From: Flavobacteriaceae bacterium
GTDB lineage: Bacteria > Bacteroidota > Bacteroidia > Flavobacteriales > Flavobacteriaceae
NCBI GenBank assembly: GCA_024743095.1
Contig: JANSXF010000008.1
Span: 1 to 64,000 of the forward strand
Direction of reading: 5' to 3'
Length of the DNA stretch: 64,000 nt
The position numbers and the translations under genes were made by a program. The notes under the pieces are model-generated. The model did no database searches and was not told the DNA's origin. It worked only from the letters and a program-made list of their open reading frames with translations. Positions 53,094 to 60,044 of this stretch are shown here, in pieces; within the stretch, counting starts at the first letter, position 1, and each line of letters opens with the position of its first letter.

Positions 53094-54251
53094 TTACTCC
53101 AACCACGATTTATAATACTTGCCATCATCAATTTTGAGGGCATTTTCCGTAATCTGTAAAGGCTTAAAGGTGTCTATCATCACCGCCAATTCTTCGGTAC
53201 CCTTTTTACCGATACTTGCCTCGTAAGTTCCAGGGTGCGGCCCATGCGGAATACCCGCTGGATGCAATGAAATATATCCTGGACCGATTCCTGTACGGCT
53301 CATGAAATCCCCATCCACGTAGTACAGCACTTCATCCGAATCAATATTGGAGTGATTGTAAGGTGCGGGAATGGATTTAGGGTGGTAATCATATAATCTT
53401 GGGCAGAACGAACACACTACAAAGGCACCAGTCTCAAATGTTTGATGCACTGGTGGCGGTTGATGGACACGTCCCGTTATGGGTTCAAAATTATGGATGG
53501 AAAATCCGTAGGGATAATTGTAACCGTCCCATCCCACAACATCGAACGGATGTGTGGCATAGACCAATTGGTGCAACATGCCCTGCTTTTTGACCTTCAT
53601 TAAAAACTCTCCCTTTTCATCAAAAGTTTGAAGGTCTTGCGGTAATTTATAGTCTCGCTCACAGAAAGGGGAATGCTCCAACAATTGTCCAAACCAGTTT
53701 CGATATCTTTTTGGTGTATAAATCGGATGAAAAGATTCAGCAAATAAAATGCGATTGTCCACCGTGTCAAATTCGATTTGATAGATCATCCCACGGGGAA
53801 TGATGAGGTAATCCCCATATTCAAACGGAATGTTTCCCAAAAAGGTTTTCAAGGTTCCCGAACCTTTATGGATAAAGAGCATTTCGTCCGCATCGGCATT
53901 TTTATAGAAATAGTCCGTAACGGATTTTCTGGGTGCCGCCAATCCAACATGAACATCGTGGTTGACCAAAAGCGGCCCGCGCGATTCCAAGAAATCATCT
54001 TTCGGAGCCACATCAAAACCGATGAACTTACGACTGGTAATGTTCTTTTCTACCGCAATTTTAGGGCTTACGTCCAAGGCTTTGCCAATCTCTTTGACCT
54101 GTGTGGGCCGATGTACGTGATAGGAAAGCGAGGACATCCCATCGAACCCGATAGTTCCGAACAGTTGTTCGTAATAGAGTCCACCATTCGGTTTATCGAA
54201 TTGGGTGTGCCTTTTTTGCGGGATTTTTCCGAGTTTATGATAGATAGGCAT
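53094..54251 (-). CDS. hmgA: homogentisate 1,2-dioxygenase
   Basis: 385 residues, a cupin-type Fe(II) ring-cleavage enzyme making maleylacetoacetate from homogentisate. Shorter than the classical ~430-residue form, as in Bacteroidota homologues. Metal-site region near the C-terminus: HPAGIPHGPHPGTYE and the preceding DEVLYYVDGDF; central EMLFIHKGSGTL and PRGMIYQIEFD. Lies 79 nt after hppD. Confidence 0.93.
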   Translation of the reverse strand: MPIYHKLGKIPQKRHTQFDKPNGGLYYEQLFGTIGFDGMSSLSYHVHRPTQVKEIGKALDVSPKIAVEKNITSRKFIGFDVAPKDDFLESRGPLLVNHDVHVGLAAPRKSVTDYFYKNADADEMLFIHKGSGTLKTFLGNIPFEYGDYLIIPRGMIYQIEFDTVDNRILFAESFHPIYTPKRYRNWFGQLLEHSPFCERDYKLPQDLQTFDEKGEFLMKVKKQGMLHQLVYATHPFDVVGWDGYNYPYGFSIHNFEPITGRVHQPPPVHQTFETGAFVVCSFCPRLYDYHPKSIPAPYNHSNIDSDEVLYYVDGDFMSRTGIGPGYISLHPAGIPHGPHPGTYEASIGKKGTEELAVMIDTFKPLQITENALKIDDGKYYKSWLE

Positions 54252-54268
54252 TCTTTTGGTTTTAAGTG

Positions 54269-54318
54269 ATAAGTGTTAAGTGATGAGCACGAACCGGTAC
54301 CCAAAACTTAACACTTAT
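54269..54318. repeat. 13-bp inverted repeat between hppD and hmgA
   Basis: ATAAGTGTTAAGT (54269-54281) and ACTTAACACTTAT (54306-54318) are perfect complements with a 24-nt loop. AT-rich and without a T tail, so a terminator is unlikely; the left arm lies in degenerate AAGTGNT tandem units. Confidence 0.7.
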
Positions 54319-54330
54319 AATGTACAATTT

Positions 54331-55464
54331 TTAGTGTAATGTGCCGCGAAGCTCTTGCTCACGTTCTATAGCCTCGAACAGTGCTTTAAAGTTACCTTTT
54401 CCAAACGACTGTGCGCCTTTTCTTTGGATAATTTCGAAGAACATCGTTGGTCTTGGTTCCACGGGCTTGGTGAAAATTTGCAACAAATACCCTTCATCAT
54501 CTCGGTCAACTAAAATCCCCAATTCCTTTAATGGGGCAATGTCCTCATCAATTTCGCCTACACGGTCGGTAACGGCATCGTAATAGGTTGCTGGAACCCT
54601 TAAAAACTCCACACCACGACTTCTAAGGTCGCGAACTGTTTGGATGATGTCATCGGTGGCCACGGCAATGTGCTGTACGCCTTCATCTTCATAAAAGTCC
54701 AAATATTCTTCCACTTGGGATTTTTTCTGACCTTCGGCCGGCTCATTGATTGGGAATTTGATTCTTCCGTTTCCATTGCTCATCACCTTGCTCATCAAAG
54801 CAGTGTATTCGGTGGATATATCCTTGTCATCAAAAGAAAGGATGTTCTTGAACCCCAAAACATCTTCGTAGAATTTTACCCAATGGTTCATTTTGTTCCA
54901 TCCCACATTACCTACCATATGGTCTACAAATTTTAGGCCGGTAGGCTCTGGATTGTAGTCGGGCGTTTCCCATTTTTTAAACCCAGGGAGAAAAGTTCCG
55001 TTATAATCCTTACGTTCCACAAAAATGTGGACTGTCTCACCATAGGTATAAATTCCGGCGCGGACCACTTTACCATTTTTGTCCTCTTCGACTTTGGGTT
55101 CCATGTACGACTTGGCGCCACGCTCCATGGCATTGTTGTATGCGATCGTAGCATCATCCACCCAAAGCGCAACAACTTTAACACCATCACCGTGCTTGTC
55201 GATATGTTTGCCTATTTCGGTTCCGCTTTTGAGGGGAGAGGTAAGCACCAGACGGATTTTGTCCTGAACCACTACGTAACTTTCGCGGTCTTTTAGTCCT
55301 GTTTCCAAACCTGCTTGTGCGTAGGATTGAAAACCGAAGGCAGTTTTGTAAAAGTGTGCGGCCTGCTTGGAGTTGCCGACGTATAGTTCTATATAATCTG
55401 TCCCGTTGATGGGCATAAAATCCTCGGTAGTACTTTTTCCTTGTGGGATTGTGGATGTTTCCAT
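54331..55464 (-). CDS. hppD: 4-hydroxyphenylpyruvate dioxygenase
   Basis: 377 residues, two VOC modules. It makes homogentisate from 4-hydroxyphenylpyruvate. Iron ligands in family positions: His in FVDHMVGNV, His in GVQHIAVATDDI, and Glu in MFFEIIQRKG near the C-terminus. First gene of the operon hppD-hmgA-fah-flavin reductase-aminotransferase. Its promoter carries a palindrome that is probably bound by the divergent MarR protein. Confidence 0.96.
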   Translation of the reverse strand: METSTIPQGKSTTEDFMPINGTDYIELYVGNSKQAAHFYKTAFGFQSYAQAGLETGLKDRESYVVVQDKIRLVLTSPLKSGTEIGKHIDKHGDGVKVVALWVDDATIAYNNAMERGAKSYMEPKVEEDKNGKVVRAGIYTYGETVHIFVERKDYNGTFLPGFKKWETPDYNPEPTGLKFVDHMVGNVGWNKMNHWVKFYEDVLGFKNILSFDDKDISTEYTALMSKVMSNGNGRIKFPINEPAEGQKKSQVEEYLDFYEDEGVQHIAVATDDIIQTVRDLRSRGVEFLRVPATYYDAVTDRVGEIDEDIAPLKELGILVDRDDEGYLLQIFTKPVEPRPTMFFEIIQRKGAQSFGKGNFKALFEAIEREQELRGTLH

Positions 55465-55497
55465 GGTATCTAAGTTTTTATTGTTCAGTTCTAATTA

Positions 55498-55520
55498 TTG
55501 TTGCACATACAACAAAAATA
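55498..55520 (-). promoter_or_regulatory. hppD promoter with putative MarR operator
   Basis: On the minus strand the -7 box TATTTTTG occupies 55520-55513. The perfect palindrome TTGTTG-N6-CAACAA (55498-55515) overlaps it and the start site, as a repressor site would. It lies between hppD and a divergently read MarR-family gene. Confidence 0.65.
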
Positions 55521-55614
55521 ATAATTTTGGGGTACCAAATCGATTTTGGAGACTGAAAATTGAGTTAAAACTGAACGGGATGATGTTTGTAGGACATTAA
55601 AAAATCCATTTCCC

Positions 55615-55622
55615 TATTTTTG
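55615..55622 (+). promoter_or_regulatory. probable -7 box of the marR gene
   Basis: TATTTTTG matches TAnnTTTG. It includes the base where a GTG start would fall (55622), so translation should start at ATG 55640. Confidence 0.5.
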
Positions 55623-55639
55623 TGGCTATTCTTAACTAT

Positions 55640-56095
55640 ATGCTCAGTCGTATCGATGAAATACAGGGAATGGGGTTCCATTTGGATTTGGTGCTCCGAA
55701 AGATTCAAAAAGCTTATTTGCGCAAGTTTGATGAACTTGGTGTTGATACAACAATTGAGCAATGGGTGATTCTTTATCAAATCCATCAAATGGGCGAAGA
55801 TGCCAGTCAGCGAGACATCGTCAATGAGAACTTCCGTAATCGCGCCACTACCTCTAGAGTGATCGGCGGTCTAGAAAAAAAAAGGTGGATTTCGAAAACA
55901 CGGTTTGAAGGAGACCTAAAACGTTTTAAGTTGGAAATTACTCCTAAAGGACAGGAAATTCTTGATCTGACTTTGCCCAGTGCTCTGGCTTTACGGAAAC
56001 TTGCTGTTAAAGAAGTGGATATAGCGGAATTTGAAATCTTTTTAAAGGTTTTGGATAAAATTGGGGAGAACTACGAAGAGAATCAACCCCAATAA
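55640..56095 (+). CDS. MarR family transcriptional regulator
   Basis: 151 residues from ATG 55640. Winged helix-turn-helix protein: TTIEQWVILYQIHQMGEDASQRDIVNENFRNRATTSRVIGGLEKKRWISK contains the recognition helix and wing. Divergent from hppD, so it likely controls tyrosine catabolism, with homogentisate or 4-hydroxyphenylpyruvate as a plausible ligand. A run of nine A within the coding region (near 55875) could be prone to slippage. Ends 13 nt into the convergent TauE gene. Confidence 0.88.
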   Translation: MLSRIDEIQGMGFHLDLVLRKIQKAYLRKFDELGVDTTIEQWVILYQIHQMGEDASQRDIVNENFRNRATTSRVIGGLEKKRWISKTRFEGDLKRFKLEITPKGQEILDLTLPSALALRKLAVKEVDIAEFEIFLKVLDKIGENYEENQPQ

Positions 56096-56820
56096 TCGAA
56101 CGCCAATTTGGTGATGGTCGCCAAACCAATCAATAATATGAATATCAAACTCAGTTTACGGAATTTTTCCTGCGGGATATAGTGCAAGATTCTTTTGCCC
56201 AAATAGGTGCCCACCAGTCCAATGGCAAACAAAAATGGAAGGTACATCAATTCTTCTTTGCCGATATATCCATTTCCATAATAGACAAAGGTCCGGGAAA
56301 AATCGATCATAAAATCAATAAAGGCCGAAGTGGCAATAAAAGCACTTTTTTCCAAGTTGAAGGCGGCCATCGTAAGTCCGCGAATGGCTCCCCCGGTTCC
56401 CAAAAGACCTGCCGAGAACCCCGAGAGAGCACCTCCGATTATCGAGTTCTTTTTGTTGGGCAGTACAATGATTTCACTTTTGATCAAGAACAATAAGCTG
56501 AAAACTACCAGAAATACTCCAAGTACTATTTCGAGCAAACTACTGTTGGCCACTTTTGATAAAAAACCTCCTACAATTACAAACAATACCGACGGAATAC
56601 CAATGTAAATCAGTAGTTTTTTATCCAACCCTTTTTTGAAGAGAAATATCTTACTGATGTTGCTGGACAGGTGAAAGAGGGCCGTCATGCCAAGAACCGA
56701 GTAAAAATCAAAATAAAAATTGCCTATCGGCACAAAAAACACCGAAGAACCAAAGCCACCAATGGTCCCAACAATTTCAGCGACCAATGCCAATAAAAGA
56801 AAAATGTAGTTTACTTTCAT
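56083..56820 (-). CDS. TauE/SafE family membrane transporter
   Basis: 245 residues from ATG 56820 (MKVNYIFLLLALVAEIVGTIGGFGSS); an open TTG/ATG further upstream adds an unconserved leader. Eight predicted membrane helices with the repeated G-rich motif (GTIGGFGSSVFFVPI near the start, GFSAGLLGTGGAIRGLTMA mid-protein). The family exports sulfite, sulfoacetate or similar anions; substrate here unknown. 3' end overlaps marR. Confidence 0.85.
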   Translation of the reverse strand: MKVNYIFLLLALVAEIVGTIGGFGSSVFFVPIGNFYFDFYSVLGMTALFHLSSNISKIFLFKKGLDKKLLIYIGIPSVLFVIVGGFLSKVANSSLLEIVLGVFLVVFSLLFLIKSEIIVLPNKKNSIIGGALSGFSAGLLGTGGAIRGLTMAAFNLEKSAFIATSAFIDFMIDFSRTFVYYGNGYIGKEELMYLPFLFAIGLVGTYLGKRILHYIPQEKFRKLSLIFILLIGLATITKLAFDYWG

Positions 56821-57000
56821 TCGTTTGAAAGATAGTGTGGTTTTGCCGTATGACGGTAAACTTTGTGTCATTTTAACCAAAAAAATATTAAAATCAGGTT
56901 TTTGGGGTAATCAAGCATATAAACTGGATAATCTATTGGACGTGGAGGTAGGAAAACTACCGCAACTTTGTACCCGTATAACTTTAGATATACAATTGCT

Positions 57001-57564
57001 ATGAAAAAGAATATGTTTTACCCAACGATATGGTCAACAGCACCTTACACCCCGAATGTCCTTGCCGATTGGTATAGTTCGGAGAACAAAGGAGCAGAGT
57101 TGATTTTGTCCAATGAGGCCGCAACGGCTTATCATGTTTCAGAAATGACATTGAATATTACCAGGTTTTCAGCAATAGATGAGCAAGGTAAAGAACATTT
57201 TATAATAGATTTTCCCGGTCAAAACCCGGTAATGTTCAAGGGTATCGCATCTGGGAACTTTATACGCTCCAAGAGCGTTCTTTCCTTGCCCAAAGGTAAA
57301 TACACTGCATTTCGTTTTTATATGGCGCAATGGGGCAATCAATTTATTTACCAAGACGGGATGGAGGAATCCGCCAACACCTTTAACCGATTGGATTTTA
57401 ATATCGAAGATGGTTTTGTAGTGGAGGAGGACAATGCACCCGAAGTTAAATTGTGGTTTGACTTTGCTCCCTACCAGTGGAAGCGACACTTTAAACCGCT
57501 TACGGATTTGTTTATGGGGAGCAAAAGTCAAAGACCACGATTGGCCAATAGTTTTGGTAATTGA
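57001..57564 (+). CDS. hypothetical protein
   Basis: 187 residues from ATG 57001 (MKKNMFYPTIWST). No signal peptide or membrane helix. It is rich in aromatic residues (WFDFAPYQWKRHF near the C-terminus) and has a predicted mostly beta fold. I recognise no family. A TAACTTTA at 56979-56986 could be its -7 box. It converges with the SET-domain gene, and both use the terminator at 57589. Confidence 0.65.
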   Translation: MKKNMFYPTIWSTAPYTPNVLADWYSSENKGAELILSNEAATAYHVSEMTLNITRFSAIDEQGKEHFIIDFPGQNPVMFKGIASGNFIRSKSVLSLPKGKYTAFRFYMAQWGNQFIYQDGMEESANTFNRLDFNIEDGFVVEEDNAPEVKLWFDFAPYQWKRHFKPLTDLFMGSKSQRPRLANSFGN

Positions 57565-57588
57565 ATATTTATGCTATGAAAAAGAATG

Positions 57589-57615
57589 AAAAAGGCACCA
57601 ACCGGTGCCTTTTTT
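57589..57615. terminator. bidirectional terminator between hypothetical and SET genes
   Basis: 9-bp stem AAAGGCACC / GGTGCCTTT with AACC loop, with T runs on both strands. It also overlaps the SET gene stop. Confidence 0.85.
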
Positions 57616-58225
57616 AGTTTTGTGCGATTTTTTCTAGGAGAGAACCATGATAAAAATTGCTCAAAATCGATTCCATTTCCTCCTTGCCTTCTACAACGCG
57701 CTCTATTCTGTCCCACAGCTCATTATCAAGTAAAGGTTTAAGGGGTTGTTGTTGTTTGGTGATGTTGCCAAATACCTTTTTGATTTTGTTGTCCCAAACT
57801 TTGTAATATTTAAGAAGGTCATCTGGGTAAACGATCTTGCGGCGTGTCCCCTCATCTGCCGCCCTAAAAGGTAATGGGATGTTGAGGTAACCGTAATCAT
57901 CGGTCAGTTGTTCCCCTGGCTGGATGTTACGGATGGCAATTTCAAAATCGTAGGCCGTGGTGAGGCAGTTGGAATTGAAACTATGGTTCACATACCGCCC
58001 ATTGTCCCAACAGAGGATATAATTCCCCTTATTGTTCCTAAAGGTATAGGTATCCAAAATTTGTTGGTAAATAGGCTCCATTTGTTGGAGCTGCAAGGGC
58101 GTGAACTCTTGGTCCAATTGGTCGTGAACCCAAGTTATGGTTCCGGCGGGGATAAGTTTGGTGGCCACCACCCCGTATCCAATTTCATTGCTTATAAAAC
58201 GTAATTCTGTATCCGGGTGAATCAT
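57614..58225 (-). CDS. SET domain protein (putative lysine methyltransferase)
   Basis: 203 residues with a single SET domain (about 5-125). Family elements: start IGYGVVATKLIPAGTITWV, the NHSFNSNC substrate/cofactor motif near residue 79, and the catalytic Tyr in DDYGY near 108. No pre-SET cysteines. The C-terminal 75 residues are helical. SET proteins are mostly eukaryotic but occur in bacteria; possible targets are a ribosomal or chromosomal protein, unknown. Confidence 0.85.
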   Translation of the reverse strand: MIHPDTELRFISNEIGYGVVATKLIPAGTITWVHDQLDQEFTPLQLQQMEPIYQQILDTYTFRNNKGNYILCWDNGRYVNHSFNSNCLTTAYDFEIAIRNIQPGEQLTDDYGYLNIPLPFRAADEGTRRKIVYPDDLLKYYKVWDNKIKKVFGNITKQQQPLKPLLDNELWDRIERVVEGKEEMESILSNFYHGSLLEKIAQN

Positions 58226-58330
58226 TTTATTTCTTCGTGATTTTTCGAATGAAGGTATAAAATTGTTCGATCCGTTGATGGAAAATTTATAGGGTCCTTA
58301 AAAATGATTTAGAAACTGAAAAGCAGAGGA

Positions 58331-58597
58331 TTATGCTGTTAATCGCTCTAATTTTTTCAAGACCTCATATACCGAAAAGCTCCTTGCAAATCGGTGCAGT
58401 TCTTTACTGTTTGATGTAAGGATTACCACAGGCAAGGTGAATACCATGGACTGCCCTGCAAACTCCGTTTCTTCTTCCACATCCACGACCCGAATCCGAA
58501 CATCCGGAAAATTTTCCTGAACGGCCTCCAATAATTTTGGTTTTAGAGCCCTACAAACGCCACAGGTTTTACCGGTAAAATAAATTAGTCCGGTCAT
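58331..58597 (-). CDS. thioredoxin-like protein, short
   Basis: 88 residues, shorter than thioredoxin (~105). TGKTCGVCRALKPKL carries the CxxC active site at residues 12-15, and the cis-Pro segment FTLPVVIL follows in the usual place. No signal peptide, so cytoplasmic. Immediately after the NIPSNAP gene stop (no gap), so the two are coupled. Confidence 0.85.
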   Translation of the reverse strand: MTGLIYFTGKTCGVCRALKPKLLEAVQENFPDVRIRVVDVEEETEFAGQSMVFTLPVVILTSNSKELHRFARSFSVYEVLKKLERLTA

Positions 58598-59425
58598 TTA
58601 ATAATCCGAATATTCCGTGGGGTAAAGAAACCACATATCAATATGCGACATGTTGTTTTGGTACTTGGGCATGGCAATGAGTTCTTTCCACTTGGGAGAA
58701 TTTACAAAGGTGTCCCAATGCTTATCTCGGGTATCCATATTGGCATGGGCGGTCATGTACATTAGATTGGGCATGTTGGTACCGGAAAGTACCTCTCCAT
58801 AAAACACGGCCTGAAAGTCCAATCTGTCAAAAAGCGGGATTTCACCCCCGGCATTGAACATATCCACTTTGTTGCGGTAGTATTTTTCCGTGGCGGATTC
58901 GTAACTGCGAAGTTCATAAATGCGTTCCGACCTAGGATTGTCCAAATCGGGAACTTCCATCTTGGGCATATCAGGGAAGGCTTTCAGTATGATCGATTGG
59001 ATGCGGGTGTAAGGTGGATTATCAAAATTTGCATCGATGTAATCTTTGCCAGTCGCCAAGTAGGAGCTGTCTTCCAAGATCTTATTTTCCAATTCTTGGA
59101 ATTGTAGTAAACTTTCAAAAGGCAATAGAACAAAGGTTTTTTGGACCGTATCGGTATCCGAGATACGTGATTTGAATATCCCGATTTTATCGATCCCCTG
59201 TTTTTTTACGGCTGGCATAAGGGCATTTTTCAGATACTCGTCTACGGTGGCTACTTGCTCTTCGGTATGAAAGGAGTAGATTTTGATTTGATAAAATTCC
59301 CGGTCAGATTGAAGATTCTCTTTTGCTTCTGCGGATCCAGGAGTTTCCTTGGTCTCCGATGACGGATTGCCACAGCTTGCAATGACAAGTGTAGCCAAAA
59401 GCAAAAATAGTTGGATGGTTTTCAT
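58598..59425 (-). CDS. NIPSNAP family lipoprotein
   Basis: 275 residues. Signal peptide with lipobox VIASCGN near residue 19. Two NIPSNAP-like halves: REFYQIKIYSFHTEEQVATVDEYLKNALMP (about 45-75) and the clearer RIYELRSYESATEKYYRNKVDMFNAGGE with the late MYMTAHANMDTRDKHWDTFVNSPKWKEL. NIPSNAP domains are found in mitochondria and bacteria with unclear function. A thioredoxin gene follows directly. Confidence 0.88.
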   Translation of the reverse strand: MKTIQLFLLLATLVIASCGNPSSETKETPGSAEAKENLQSDREFYQIKIYSFHTEEQVATVDEYLKNALMPAVKKQGIDKIGIFKSRISDTDTVQKTFVLLPFESLLQFQELENKILEDSSYLATGKDYIDANFDNPPYTRIQSIILKAFPDMPKMEVPDLDNPRSERIYELRSYESATEKYYRNKVDMFNAGGEIPLFDRLDFQAVFYGEVLSGTNMPNLMYMTAHANMDTRDKHWDTFVNSPKWKELIAMPKYQNNMSHIDMWFLYPTEYSDY

Positions 59426-59718
59426 GTTGTGCAGTTGAGTTTGATGATGTTGAAAGGTATCAAAAATGACGTTTCAAGATACGGATTTATTTAGTCTGCC
59501 AGGTTTTGTTTTTTGAAACTACTACGATGAAACCCAACATGGTTTCTAGGTCAAATATCCAACGGCACCATCACTGGGTCCAAATGTATGAACCAAATCC
59601 TGTATTGCCCGATTGTCCGAAAACCACAGCGAAGTACAGCAAATCTGCGACAACGCGATGATGGGGAACATGGGTTTGGAGGGTTTCATTTCGTGATTTT
59701 AACGTCAAACATCCAAGC
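59426..59718. other. gene-free gap
   Basis: 293 nt without a supported gene or clear hairpin. A + strand frame (59588-59812) runs into the antisense of the next gene and has no family-like features. I see no promoter box at the right place except weak AT-rich segments. Confidence 0.5.
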
Positions 59719-60009
59719 CTATTTCTTAAATTTTAATCTCATGCCAATTGCAAAGAGAAGGCTAATGGCAATATGGCCTATTGGAGCAATGAAGATATAC
59801 CACAACCTTTGAATACCATACTCGTCATGACCTATAAACCATGGGTTTCCAAAAATCAAATACAAAGTATAGACAACAAACAAGACAACATTCAATGTGA
59901 AAAACAATTCATTATGTTTCCATTTTGATAGCAAAGGAATATGGATAAACCAGAAGATTGTACACACGAACAAGATGAATATAAAAAAGTATATAATAAA
60001 TAACTCCAA
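59719..60009 (-). CDS. small integral membrane protein, unknown
   Basis: 96 residues with three predicted membrane helices (about 3-22, 38-55, 70-90). It is more AT-rich and Phe/Ile-rich than its neighbours. No family recognised. It lies 35 nt after polA on the same strand, so it is possibly read through from polA. Confidence 0.55.
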   Translation of the reverse strand: MELFIIYFFIFILFVCTIFWFIHIPLLSKWKHNELFFTLNVVLFVVYTLYLIFGNPWFIGHDEYGIQRLWYIFIAPIGHIAISLLFAIGMRLKFKK

Positions 60010-60044
60010 TGCTGTATGATTATCTGAAATAGGTGCTTTTTTAA

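Noticed and set aside
59588..59812. 74-residue + strand frame near the small membrane gene
   Set aside because: Half of it is antisense to the 96-residue gene; no recognisable fold.
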